A DNA stretch of 61,794 nt, taken from an uncultured SAR86 cluster bacterium (GTDB taxonomy: Bacteria > Pseudomonadota > Gammaproteobacteria > Magnimaribacterales > D2472). The notes below the pieces were generated by a model. It was not told the origin of the DNA. It saw only the letters and a program-made list of their open reading frames with translations, and did no database searches. Position numbers and translations under genes: made by a program. The stretch is taken from positions 1 through 61,794 of the forward strand of contig CACEHH010000006.1 of NCBI GenBank assembly GCA_902559345.1. Direction: 5' to 3'. Below, piece by piece: positions 46,437-55,799 of this stretch (within the stretch, counting starts at the first letter, position 1; each line of letters starts with the position of its first letter).

Positions 46437-47911
46437 AAAGCCCTAATAGCTATCTTTATTATTTGACCTGGCATTAAAGTTTCATTATTAAACTCATTAA
46501 TCTCTATAATGCTTTTTATCGTTACATCAAATAAATCTGAGATTTTGTATAAATTATCCCCCTGTTTAACTGAGTAGAGTATTGTTCTTTTTTTTGATTC
46601 GATATTTCTATGGATATTCTTATTGCCAATAGTTAATTGTTGCCCTAATTGTAAGAAGGAATTTTCATTTATTGAATTCATTTTTGCTAGATCTGATACC
46701 TCAAGATTATAAGTTCTTGCAATATCCCACAATGTATCTCCCTCAGAAACAATATGCATTTCATAAGGTATAAAATTATTTGATTCTGTTTTACTTAATG
46801 GAATGAGAAGGGTTGTGCCAATTGATAGGGCATCAGTATTTAGATAGTTGATTTCTTTAATAATTTTTACTTCTGTATCATATTTATTTGCTAGCGCCCA
46901 AAGACTATCTCCTGATTCAACTATATGTGAAATCCAATTGATTTGATTTGCATCTCTAAATGGATTCTCAAGAGATTCAAATAAATAATACTTTTCAACT
47001 GGAATATAAAAAATACTTTGATCTTTTGGTGCAGAAGCCCATTTTGTATAACCGGCATTTAATTTATATAGTAGCTCAGGCTTAACATCTAAAAATTCAC
47101 TTAAAGTTAGAACTTCTACTTGGCCTCCAATAGAAATTTTTTGAACTATTGGCTCATTAGGTATTTCTGGAAGTTGAATATCATATTTATCAGGATTAAA
47201 AACTAATTCCCTTAATGCTATATATTTTGGGACATATTCTTTGGTCTGACTAGGTAAATTAAGAGACCAAAAATCTACTTCTAAACCGCGTCTTTTATTT
47301 TGATTAATTCTTCTTTCTAAAAGAGTAGGCCCTGCATTGTATGCTGCCAATGTTAGATAAATATCATTATCAAATCTTTCATATAAATACTTTAAATAAC
47401 TTACAGCAGCTTCAGTTGATCGGAAGGGGTCATGTCTGTCTTCATTCCACCATGTTTTATTAAGTTCAAACAATCTACCTGTTTTAGGCATAAACTGCCA
47501 CATTCCAACTGCTCCAGAAGAGGATATTGAAAAAGGGTCATAATTGCTCTCTATATATGGTATTAAAGATAATTCTAGAGGTAGTCCTTCTTTTTCAAGT
47601 TCGTTTATAACAAAATATAAAAAATAATATGAATCATTAAGATATTCTTTAAACTTATCAGTATCTTTTATATGTGTATTCATATAATAAAGAACTTGCT
47701 CATTGATGAGTTCATCATGGGTTGTTAAATTATTTGCTAATAAATAATCCCATATATTTTTGTATGTATCTGCAGAATTATCTGCAGGTATTTGATAATC
47801 TTCTTTGGGTAAAGGCGTGAATAGTTCTTTATCTTTTTCAACAATAGCTATTTGCTGACAACCAACTAGAATTAAAGAAATTAAAAATTTTATTAAAAAT
47901 TGTCTTTCCAT
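46433..47911 (-). CDS. mltD: Membrane-bound lytic murein transglycosylase D
   Basis: A peptidoglycan-cleaving lipoprotein of 492 residues with a lipobox LVGC (C18). The SLT catalytic domain (about 100-240) has the catalytic Glu E121 in LIPYIESNYDPFSISSSGAVGMWQFMPKTGR. Three C-terminal LysM domains follow (HIVESGDSLWALANKY, HIVSEGDTLWDIARTY, YSVKQGDNLYKISDLF), one more than the two found in E. coli MltD. Its start overlaps the gloB end by 19 bp, so gloB and mltD are one unit. Confidence 0.93.
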   Translation of the reverse strand: MERQFLIKFLISLILVGCQQIAIVEKDKELFTPLPKEDYQIPADNSADTYKNIWDYLLANNLTTHDELINEQVLYYMNTHIKDTDKFKEYLNDSYYFLYFVINELEKEGLPLELSLIPYIESNYDPFSISSSGAVGMWQFMPKTGRLFELNKTWWNEDRHDPFRSTEAAVSYLKYLYERFDNDIYLTLAAYNAGPTLLERRINQNKRRGLEVDFWSLNLPSQTKEYVPKYIALRELVFNPDKYDIQLPEIPNEPIVQKISIGGQVEVLTLSEFLDVKPELLYKLNAGYTKWASAPKDQSIFYIPVEKYYLFESLENPFRDANQINWISHIVESGDSLWALANKYDTEVKIIKEINYLNTDALSIGTTLLIPLSKTESNNFIPYEMHIVSEGDTLWDIARTYNLEVSDLAKMNSINENSFLQLGQQLTIGNKNIHRNIESKKRTILYSVKQGDNLYKISDLFDVTIKSIIEINEFNNETLMPGQIIKIAIRAF

Positions 47912-48657
47912 TTTCTTAATGCTGTAAAGGTATCAAACTCATTTCCTGAGATACTAAATTTAGAATTTATTTTATCTTTAATTTGCTTTTCATCACACCT
48001 TAAAAAAGGATTAACTTTAAACTCCTTTTCTAAATCAGATGGAAGAGTAGGAATATTTAAACCTATTAATTTAGAGACTTTTTGATATTCTTCTTTTAAG
48101 TCTTTATTTTCAGAATCAACCTCTAATGCAAATTTTAAATTTGATAATGTATATTCATGCCCACAATATATCTTAGTATGCAGAGGAAGTTTTGAGAGTT
48201 TTTTAATACTGTTAAACATTTGTTCAAAACTGCCTTCAAATACTCGTCCACAACCACCGGCAAAGAGAGTATCGCCGCAAAACAAAATTGGATTATTGTT
48301 ATTAAAACTATAAAAAGCAATATGATCTAAAGTATGGCCAGGAATTTCAATCACTTCAAAATCTATTCCTATTATATTTATATGATCTAAACCTTTAACT
48401 CTTTTATTTATTTCAGAAATATTATTTTTTGGACCATAGATATCTACTTCTCCTTTCTTTAATAAATTTACTATCCCGGATGTATGATCAAAGTGATGAT
48501 GTGTTACCAAAATACCTTTCAAATCTATCTTGTTTTCATCAATAAGGTTAATAATTTCTTTTGATTCACCAGGATCAATTACTATTGACCCTTCATTAGT
48601 TGTTACTAACCAAATATAATTATCTTGAAATGCTTTTATTGGTTCTACACTTAACAT
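47893..48657 (-). CDS. gloB: Hydroxyacylglutathione hydrolase (glyoxalase II)
   Basis: Hydrolyses S-lactoylglutathione in methylglyoxal detoxification; 254 residues (E. coli 251). The metallo-beta-lactamase motif is GILVTHHHFDHTSGIV, with GHTLDHIAFY, FCGDTLFAGGCGRVFEG (bridging Asp) and YCGHEYTLSNLKFAL. The C-terminal substrate domain ends FDTFTALRKWKDNF. It implies glutathione use in this organism. It is divergent from rnhA across 22 bp, a gammaproteobacterial arrangement. Confidence 0.94.
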   Translation of the reverse strand: MLSVEPIKAFQDNYIWLVTTNEGSIVIDPGESKEIINLIDENKIDLKGILVTHHHFDHTSGIVNLLKKGEVDIYGPKNNISEINKRVKGLDHINIIGIDFEVIEIPGHTLDHIAFYSFNNNNPILFCGDTLFAGGCGRVFEGSFEQMFNSIKKLSKLPLHTKIYCGHEYTLSNLKFALEVDSENKDLKEEYQKVSKLIGLNIPTLPSDLEKEFKVNPFLRCDEKQIKDKINSKFSISGNEFDTFTALRKWKDNF

Positions 48658-48679
48658 ATACGAATTCTAGTTTAATTTT

Positions 48680-49111
48680 ATGAAAACAGTAAATATTTAT
48701 ACAGATGGAGCATGTAGAGGCAATCCTGGCGACGGAGGTTGGGGTGTTTTGATAGAGTATGAAAAAATATCAAAAGAATATTTTGGTGGCCAAAGAAATA
48801 CTACAAATAATCAGATGGAATTAAAAGCCGCTATTGAAGGATTAAAAGCTTTAAAAGAGCCATGTATAGTTAATTTAACTACAGATTCAAAATATGTAAT
48901 GCAAGGTATAACATCATGGATAGATAATTGGAAAAAAAATAATTGGAAAAATGCTTCAAAGAAAGATGTTAAAAATAAAGAGTTATGGGTTGAATTAGAT
49001 AAATATGTCTCGAAACACAATGTACAATGGCATTGGGTAAAAGGTCACTCAGGACATACTAAAAATGAAATCGCAGACTTATTGGCAAATAAAGGAATAG
49101 ATAATATTTAA
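48680..49111 (+). CDS. rnhA: Ribonuclease HI
   Basis: Degrades RNA in RNA:DNA hybrids; 143 residues (E. coli 155). The catalytic residues are all visible: Asp in [15 protein letters not shown], Glu in [13 protein letters not shown], Asp in [11 protein letters not shown] and the final Asp in [12 protein letters not shown], with the basic handle [20 protein letters not shown]. It lies 1 nt upstream of dnaQ. Confidence 0.96.
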   Translation: MKTVNIYTDGACRGNPGDGGWGVLIEYEKISKEYFGGQRNTTNNQMELKAAIEGLKALKEPCIVNLTTDSKYVMQGITSWIDNWKKNNWKNASKKDVKNKELWVELDKYVSKHNVQWHWVKGHSGHTKNEIADLLANKGIDNI

Positions 49112-49112
49112 T

Positions 49113-49835
49113 ATGGCTAAGAAATATATTGTTCTTGATACAGAAACAACTGGGCTTGAGGTAATACAGGGCCATAGAGTAATCGAGATAGGAGCAGTTT
49201 TACTAAACGACAGAAAAAAATCTGAAGATCATTTTCAAACTTTTTTAAACCCATCTAGATCTATTGATGAGGAGGCTTCAAAAGTTCACGGAATAGTAAA
49301 TTCTGATTTAGAAGGAATGCCAAGTTTTGATGAAATAGCTGAAGCTTTTATTGAGTTTATAGAAGGCTCAACTTTAGTTATTCATAACGCTCCTTTTGAT
49401 TTAGGTTTTTTAAATAATGAACTTCAAATAGCATCAACTAGCTATCCTAGGATTGAAGATATATGTGAAGTAGAAGATTCATTAGTTATAGCTCGCGATA
49501 AATACCCAGGCCAGCGAAATTCTCTAGATGCTCTTGCCCAACGCTTTGATGTTACTGGTTACGATAGAACATTTCATGGCGCTCTTTTAGATGCAAATAT
49601 ACTAGCTGATGTATTTATGCAGCTTACTGGAGGGCAGAGTAAATTTGAGTTTATGACGAATGGAAATTCATACTCTGATAACAAATCTAATTCCTTGGAT
49701 TTTGATAAGAATCTCATTAAAGATTTAGTAAAAGTTAAAACATTGACTAAAGATGAGCTTGACCAAGAGGAATCTAAACTTTCTGCAATAGAAAAAAAAC
49801 ATAATAAAAAGCCTATATGGAGAAAATTTCAGTGA
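49113..49835 (+). CDS. dnaQ: DNA polymerase III epsilon subunit (proofreading exonuclease)
   Basis: The 3'-5' proofreading exonuclease of the replicase; 240 residues (E. coli 243). DEDDh motifs are VLDTETTGLE, VIHNAPFDLGFLNNEL and FHGALLDANILADVF. A Gln-rich hinge and a C-terminal polymerase-binding tail follow. The short insert QRNSLDALAQRFDV is typical. It begins 1 nt after rnhA and overlaps gltX. Confidence 0.96.
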   Translation: MAKKYIVLDTETTGLEVIQGHRVIEIGAVLLNDRKKSEDHFQTFLNPSRSIDEEASKVHGIVNSDLEGMPSFDEIAEAFIEFIEGSTLVIHNAPFDLGFLNNELQIASTSYPRIEDICEVEDSLVIARDKYPGQRNSLDALAQRFDVTGYDRTFHGALLDANILADVFMQLTGGQSKFEFMTNGNSYSDNKSNSLDFDKNLIKDLVKVKTLTKDELDQEESKLSAIEKKHNKKPIWRKFQ

Positions 49836-51226
49836 AAAAAGTTATTACTAGATTTGCTCCAAGCCCAACAGGAACATTACATATAGGTGGTGTTAGAACC
49901 GCACTTTTTAATTATGTTTATGCAAAACAAAACAATGGTCTTTTTTTAGTACGGATTGAAGATACTGATAGTGAGCGTTCTTCTAAGGAATTTGAAAAAA
50001 ATATATTAAATAATTTGCAATCTATCGGACTTAAACCAGATGAAAAACCTATAAATCAGTCTGAAAGAAATGAAATATATCAAAAAGCTGCACAACAAAT
50101 TATTGAATCAGGTAATGCTTATTGGTGTGATTGCTCGGCAGAAACATTAGATGAAATGCGTCGAGAGCAAACTGCGGCTGGTAAAAAGCCTATGTATGAT
50201 GGAAGGAGTAGAAATTTAGGCTTACAACAATCTGAAAAAACTGTATTAAGGTTAGCCACACCTTTAGATGGTGATATTGTTGTGAATGATCTCATTCGTG
50301 GCAAAGTCACATTTAAAAATAGTGAATTAGATGACCTTATTTTATTAAGAAGTGATGGAACCCCAACTTACCATTTATGCAATGTTGTGGATGACTTTGA
50401 ACAAAATGTTACAACTGTAATTAGAGGCGAGGATCACTTAAGTAATACACCAAGACAAATTCATATCCAAAATGCTCTAGGGTATCCTAAATTAGAATAT
50501 GCTCATCTACCATTGGTTCTTGGTGCAGACAAAAAAAGACTTTCAAAAAGGCATGCTGCAACAAGTTTAGAAGATTATAGAGATCAAGGGTATTTAGATT
50601 CTGCGATAATCAATACTTTATCAAGACTTGGCTGGTCTAAGGGTGAAAATGAGGTCTTTTACCTTGATGATTTAATTAAAGATTTTAATATAAACGAAGT
50701 TCAAAAAGCTGGAGCAATCTTTGATATAACAAAACTTGATTGGTTAAATTCGCAGCATTTATCAAATCTAAATCTTGATGAATTTAAAAATTATTTAGAA
50801 CCATTTCTTAAAAAACTTAATATAGATATTAAAAGTCATTCAAATGTTGATCTATTAATAGATTCAATGAAAACTTCAGAGAATACATTATCTGGTATTG
50901 CTAAATTATTAATCCCATATTACACAGATGAAATTTTGTATGATGATAATGCTATTGATAAGTTTTTTTCTGATGATAATAGTATTATTAAAGATATTAG
51001 AGACATGTTAATAACTATAGATGATTGGAATGAATTTAATTTGGATTCAGCATTAAGAAAATATCAAACCGATAATAATCTATCAGTTCCAAAAGTAAAC
51101 CAGCCTATAAGAATAGCTCTTACCGGCTCAACCAAATCACCCTCGTTGGGACTAACATTAACTATCTTCGGTAAAGATAAATCACTACAAAGGATTGAAA
51201 ACCTCATATCACATCTTAAAAACTAG
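49832..51226 (+). CDS. gltX: Glutamyl-tRNA synthetase
   Basis: Charges tRNA-Glu; 464 residues from a GTG start overlapping the dnaQ stop (GTGA), with TGGAGA about 9 nt upstream. An ATG at 49817 would add five residues. The HIGH-like motif is FAPSPTGTLHIGGVRTAL, the KMSKS-like motif is KKRLSKRHAATS, and YWCDCSAETLDEMR marks the stem-contact region. The C-terminal helical anticodon-binding domain runs from about 320 and includes PIRIALTGSTKSPSL. A glutaminyl- versus discriminating type cannot be decided here. Confidence 0.94.
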   Translation: MKKVITRFAPSPTGTLHIGGVRTALFNYVYAKQNNGLFLVRIEDTDSERSSKEFEKNILNNLQSIGLKPDEKPINQSERNEIYQKAAQQIIESGNAYWCDCSAETLDEMRREQTAAGKKPMYDGRSRNLGLQQSEKTVLRLATPLDGDIVVNDLIRGKVTFKNSELDDLILLRSDGTPTYHLCNVVDDFEQNVTTVIRGEDHLSNTPRQIHIQNALGYPKLEYAHLPLVLGADKKRLSKRHAATSLEDYRDQGYLDSAIINTLSRLGWSKGENEVFYLDDLIKDFNINEVQKAGAIFDITKLDWLNSQHLSNLNLDEFKNYLEPFLKKLNIDIKSHSNVDLLIDSMKTSENTLSGIAKLLIPYYTDEILYDDNAIDKFFSDDNSIIKDIRDMLITIDDWNEFNLDSALRKYQTDNNLSVPKVNQPIRIALTGSTKSPSLGLTLTIFGKDKSLQRIENLISHLKN

Positions 51227-51235
51227 TTTATAAAA

Positions 51236-51266
51236 TTGGACATAATCTCTTAGGAAAGCCTATAAT
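51236..51266 (+). promoter_or_regulatory. Candidate promoter of the TonB-dependent receptor gene
   Basis: A perfect TATAAT (51261-51266) is preceded by TTGGAC 19 bases upstream (18 from TGGACA). It lies about 37 bases before the receptor ATG, within the 76-bp spacer after gltX. The spacing is slightly long. Confidence 0.5.
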
Positions 51267-51302
51267 ATTGCGATATATACAAATTTCATTTGGGGGATAC
51301 AT

Positions 51303-54230
51303 ATGAAAAATATAAATTATTTACTTTCTATAATGTTATTGTTGCCTTTTGCAGCAATTGCACAAGATAGTTCTGATGATTCTGAAGAAAATGTTGAAGA
51401 AGTTGTTGTTGTAGGTTCGCAGATTAAAGGCGCATCTATTACTGGAGCTCTTCCTGTTACTGTAATTTCGTCTGAAGACATTGATCTTTTAGGTGTTGAA
51501 GATGGAACAGAATTATTAGAAAACATGACAGAACAAGGCCTTAACTATTTTACAGAGGCTGAATCTGATTCAGGTGGTGTTAACTCAGCTAGAGGTGACG
51601 TAGGTGCTTACAATATTAGAAATATGGGTGTTGGTAATACGTTAATACTTTTAAATGGAAGAAGACTTGTTAATAACGCAGGTTATCAAACTGAATTACT
51701 TGGTGGAGACTATGTTCCAACAATGAGTGTTAACTCAAATCTAATTCCAACAAGCGGCCTTGATCGTGTTGAGGTTCTAAAAGACGGAGCTTCTGCTATT
51801 TATGGTGCAGACGCAGTTGCTGGTGTTGTAAATAATGTTTTACAAAGTGATTTTGATGGATTTGAAATAGCTCTAAGAAATCAAGGTTATGATAACTTTA
51901 GTGCAGTAGATGACAGATTAACCCTCAAATGGGGTAAAGATATGAATGGCGGCAAGACAAATGTTTCTGTTATGTATGATTTTTATGACAGAGATGGCAT
52001 TGCTGCAGCTGAGGATCCAAGATGGGGTGATTCAGATCATAGAAAATGGATACCTGCTGACTCACTATGGGCAGGAGATACCTCATTTAGAAATCTTTAT
52101 TCAGGAAAGTGGGCTCAATTAGATATGCGGGGAAGAACTGATTATTCAGATAGCTCTGGTGAGATTCAAATTATCCCAATTGGAGATCCAAGATGCGCAA
52201 GATCTGATTCAAAAGATACTGGCTATGGTACATGTTTAGCAGTTGATACAACTACAATGGCTAATGGTGAATACTATATTAATCCAGGCCAATTTAGAGA
52301 TTACAGAGGTGAGTTAGAGAGAAGTAACTTATTTGTATTTGTGAATCATGAATTAGATGGCGGTACAGAATTTTTTGCAGAAATCGGTTCATACAATTCA
52401 GACTATATGAGACATAAAGAACCAGCAGGTGATTTTAGTACTGCACTTTTAAGCGTTGGGCCTGATAACTACTGGATGAATCAAATTGGTATGACTGCCG
52501 ATAACTCTTCTTCAAATAAGCAAGTAAGAATTGATAACTGGAGACCAGATATTGGACCAAGAATAATTAATGTAGAAAAAGAAACATATAGATATCTATT
52601 TGGTTTTAGAGGAACTACTGATTCAGGCTGGGATTGGGAAACAGCTGTTTTGCATTCCAAAGCTACATCAGAAGATTTAACTGAAAATAGATTATCAAAT
52701 TCTTTATTGCAAGCTGGTTTAAATGATTCTACACCAAATGCAATTAATATATTTTCTGCAGACGTTAAAACTGCTTTATCTCAAGCAATTGTTGATGTTT
52801 CAAGAAATGATACTAGTGAATTAAATTCATTTGATTTCAAAATGACAAATCCTGAAGTCTTTAATTTACCAGCTGGGCCTGTAGGTATGTTAGTTGGTTT
52901 TGAATATCGTTCTGAATCATACACAGATGATAGAGATCCTAGATTAGATGGATCAATTCAGTTTACTTCAAATGAGACTGGATTAGGATTCCCATTTGTT
53001 GGAGATGTTCTTGGATCAAGTCCAACGGTTGATACTTCAGCCAAAAGAGCAACAAATTCAGTTTTTGCTGAAATGATATTACCGATTTCAAGCAAAATGG
53101 AAGCACAAGTTGCTATGAGACATGAAGACCCTGATGATACTAAGTCATCTACAGTTTGGAAGGCAGCTTTGGGCTGGGAATTAACTGATGATGTTCTACT
53201 AAGAGGTTCAAAATCGACTTCATTTAGAGTTCCAAACCTTATACAGGCTAATCAGCTTTATGTTACAAGAAGTGGTAACGTTGATGATGCAGTTGGTGAG
53301 TATGTTGGAGCAAATGACCCACTAGATGATAGATATCAAATTCAAAGTTATAGAACTGGTAATCCAGATTTGCTTCCTGAGGAATCTGATAACACTTCAT
53401 GGGGATTTGTATGGACACCAAGTAATATTGAAGGTCTTACAATCACATGGGATGATTGGAGAATAGAAAAAGACAATACAATTGTTTTATTTGGTAGAAC
53501 CAACGCAATGGTGGCTGATCTTGTTGCTAGAATTAATTATGGTGCTGAAAATTGTGATGGTTATAGCAACCCTGCAATATTAAGAGATGATGGTGGATAT
53601 TCTGCAGCTGAAATAGCTAAGTTTACTGCAGCTGGAATTTGTCCTGCTGGAGAGGCTTTAAGTATATTTGATGAATATACTAATGCAGCTACAAGATCTA
53701 TTGCTGGTCAAGACATTGGTATTTATTATGATCTAACTACAGAAGTTGGTGATTTCAATATCACACTTAATCATTCTGAAACAACTGAATTTACCCAAAA
53801 GCCAACAAATGCTTATCAAGCATTGGTTGATGCTCAAGAATCTGGAGTAATACCTTTTGATATTACTTTTGCGGGTTTTGGTAATCTAGCTGGATTAGAT
53901 GGTAACTATGTTGAAAAAACTAGTCTTAAGTTTAACTATAGAGTTGGTGATTTAGGAGTCCAATTATCTGGACTTAAAAAAGGTGACTTCTATCAAAGTA
54001 GTGAAACTAGGTCTGATGGAACAAGATATGTTATACCAAGCATGACAACTATAAATGCATCAGTTTATTACTGGTTTAATGTTGGTGACAACAAAGCTAG
54101 AGTTAAATTTGCAGTTAAAAACATAGAAGATGAAAGAGCACCATTAGCTGATAGATTCTATGGTTTCTTTGCAGATGCTCATCAAGACTATGGTAGAAAC
54201 TTTTATCTTGATATAAAGGTTAAGTTTTAA
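51303..54230 (+). CDS. TonB-dependent outer-membrane receptor
   Basis: A 975-residue ligand-gated outer-membrane channel. The signal peptide covers about 1-20 (PFAAIAQ), and an acidic linker leads to a TonB-box-like EEVVVVGSQI. The plug domain (about 45-180: PVTVISSEDID, GAYNIRNMGVGNTLILLNGRRLVNN, LDRVEVLKDGASAIYGADAVAGVVN) precedes a 22-strand-type barrel ending in aromatic KVKF. The type resembles large oligomer or peptide receptors more than siderophore receptors; the ligand is unknown. It has its own promoter and terminator. Next to it lie an anion transporter, a gamma-glutamyltransferase and an M20 hydrolase. Confidence 0.93.
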   Translation: MKNINYLLSIMLLLPFAAIAQDSSDDSEENVEEVVVVGSQIKGASITGALPVTVISSEDIDLLGVEDGTELLENMTEQGLNYFTEAESDSGGVNSARGDVGAYNIRNMGVGNTLILLNGRRLVNNAGYQTELLGGDYVPTMSVNSNLIPTSGLDRVEVLKDGASAIYGADAVAGVVNNVLQSDFDGFEIALRNQGYDNFSAVDDRLTLKWGKDMNGGKTNVSVMYDFYDRDGIAAAEDPRWGDSDHRKWIPADSLWAGDTSFRNLYSGKWAQLDMRGRTDYSDSSGEIQIIPIGDPRCARSDSKDTGYGTCLAVDTTTMANGEYYINPGQFRDYRGELERSNLFVFVNHELDGGTEFFAEIGSYNSDYMRHKEPAGDFSTALLSVGPDNYWMNQIGMTADNSSSNKQVRIDNWRPDIGPRIINVEKETYRYLFGFRGTTDSGWDWETAVLHSKATSEDLTENRLSNSLLQAGLNDSTPNAINIFSADVKTALSQAIVDVSRNDTSELNSFDFKMTNPEVFNLPAGPVGMLVGFEYRSESYTDDRDPRLDGSIQFTSNETGLGFPFVGDVLGSSPTVDTSAKRATNSVFAEMILPISSKMEAQVAMRHEDPDDTKSSTVWKAALGWELTDDVLLRGSKSTSFRVPNLIQANQLYVTRSGNVDDAVGEYVGANDPLDDRYQIQSYRTGNPDLLPEESDNTSWGFVWTPSNIEGLTITWDDWRIEKDNTIVLFGRTNAMVADLVARINYGAENCDGYSNPAILRDDGGYSAAEIAKFTAAGICPAGEALSIFDEYTNAATRSIAGQDIGIYYDLTTEVGDFNITLNHSETTEFTQKPTNAYQALVDAQESGVIPFDITFAGFGNLAGLDGNYVEKTSLKFNYRVGDLGVQLSGLKKGDFYQSSETRSDGTRYVIPSMTTINASVYYWFNVGDNKARVKFAVKNIEDERAPLADRFYGFFADAHQDYGRNFYLDIKVKF

Positions 54231-54247
54231 TCAAATCAAAAATAATA

Positions 54248-54273
54248 AAGGGAGTTAATTACTCCCTTTTTTT
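54248..54273 (+). terminator. Intrinsic terminator after the TonB receptor gene
   Basis: A stem GGGAGT/ACTCCC with loop TAATT, flanked by A's and a run of seven T's. It makes the receptor a single-gene transcript, with the transporter starting 23 bp later. Confidence 0.88.
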
Positions 54274-54296
54274 ATGAAAAAATATTAGTATAAGAT

Positions 54297-55799
54297 ATGC
54301 CAGCATACAAAAATAAAGGTTTTTTTATAGGCTTGATAGTATTTATCTTGATAGTTGTATGTGGAATTAATGATTTCATACCAGCTAGCTTAAGTGCATT
54401 AGATGGTGAATCATTTGAAACTAATAAAGGTACTCAAGTTATAAACAGCCAATCTGCATGGTTTGTTTTTGCAGTACTAATTTTGATGGCCATCTGGTGG
54501 GCAACTGAAGCATTGCCTGTTGCTGTAACCTCTTTACTTCCTCTAGCATTATTTCCTTTATTAGATGTAGTCAATTTTCAATCTGCTGCTAATCCATATG
54601 CCAATAAAAATATATATTTATTTCTTGGAGGTTTTATATTAGCACTAGGTATAGAAAACTCTGGACTTCATAAAAGGATGGCTCTTCGAATGATAATTGC
54701 AATTGGATCAAGTGGTGCAAAATTAATTGGGGGCTTTATGCTTGTTGCAGCATTGGTAAGTATGTTTGTTATGAATACTTCTACAACTTTAATGTTACTA
54801 CCTATTGGTTTGGCTGTTTGTACTGTTATTGCCTCAACAATTCCAAATATAACAGAACAACAAAGAAAATATTTTGATACTGCTTTATTGATAGGCATTG
54901 CTTATGCAGCAACTATTGGTGGAATGTCAACGATTATAGGAACAGCACCAAATTTAGTTTTTGTAACATTTATGAGTGAACAATATGGAATTGAAATAGA
55001 TTTTTTAAGTTGGATGAAGTTAGGCGTGCCTGTAGCATTTGTAATGTTAATATCTGCATGGTTTATCCTAACAAAATTTGTTTTTCCAACAAACTTTATA
55101 GCAACATCAGAAACAAAATCAAAATTAAATCAAATGCTCTCAGATCTAGGGCCTTTAAATAAAGATGAGATCAAAATATCAATAATTTTTGGTTTTGCTG
55201 TTTTAGCATGGATGACAAGTAGAGTGATAAGAGATAATTTTGGAATTGGTATAGAGGATGCCGGAGTAGCAATTATAGTAGCAATATTGTTATTTATGAT
55301 TCCGTCTTCAATAAATAAAAACATGGATTTAATGCAATGGGATAAAACAACGAAATTGCCATGGGGTCTTCTAATACTTTTCGGCGGAGGACTATCTTTA
55401 GCTGCACAAGTTTCCAATACAGGTTTGGGTATATGGATAGGTCAAGGACTTACTGTATTAAAACTTGTCCATCCGATTATTCTTGTTTTAGCAATAGCAA
55501 CCATGATAATTTTTCTAACTGAAATGACCAGTAATGTTGCAACAACAAGTACATTTCTACCTGTTATTGGGGCTTTAGCAATTGCAATTGGTGTAGTTCC
55601 AGTTTCTCTAACAATTCCAGTCTGTCTTGCAGCCAGTTGTGCATTTATGTTACCTGTTGCCACACCTCCAAATGCAATTGTTTACGGTTCTGGAAAATTT
55701 ACTATTGCAACAATGATGAAAGCAGGATTTTTCTTAAATTTAGTTGGTATATTAGTAGTAACGTTATTTTCTTATTATCTTGCACCTGTGGTTTTTTAA
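54297..55799 (+). CDS. DASS/SLC13-family sodium:anion symporter
   Basis: A 500-residue inner-membrane carrier with about 11-12 helices. Duplicated family motifs are FVMNTSTTLMLLPIGLAV with GGMSTIIGTAPNLVFV, and TEMTSNVATTSTFLPVIGALA with MLPVATPPNAIVYGSG. The SNT/TNT-like pairs correspond to sodium and carboxylate sites, so a di- or tricarboxylate is the best guess; aspartate or glutamate-like anions are possible. Unlike the transporter at 5365 it has no TrkA-C insert. The gamma-glutamyltransferase gene follows its stop with no gap. Confidence 0.9.
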   Translation: MPAYKNKGFFIGLIVFILIVVCGINDFIPASLSALDGESFETNKGTQVINSQSAWFVFAVLILMAIWWATEALPVAVTSLLPLALFPLLDVVNFQSAANPYANKNIYLFLGGFILALGIENSGLHKRMALRMIIAIGSSGAKLIGGFMLVAALVSMFVMNTSTTLMLLPIGLAVCTVIASTIPNITEQQRKYFDTALLIGIAYAATIGGMSTIIGTAPNLVFVTFMSEQYGIEIDFLSWMKLGVPVAFVMLISAWFILTKFVFPTNFIATSETKSKLNQMLSDLGPLNKDEIKISIIFGFAVLAWMTSRVIRDNFGIGIEDAGVAIIVAILLFMIPSSINKNMDLMQWDKTTKLPWGLLILFGGGLSLAAQVSNTGLGIWIGQGLTVLKLVHPIILVLAIATMIIFLTEMTSNVATTSTFLPVIGALAIAIGVVPVSLTIPVCLAASCAFMLPVATPPNAIVYGSGKFTIATMMKAGFFLNLVGILVVTLFSYYLAPVVF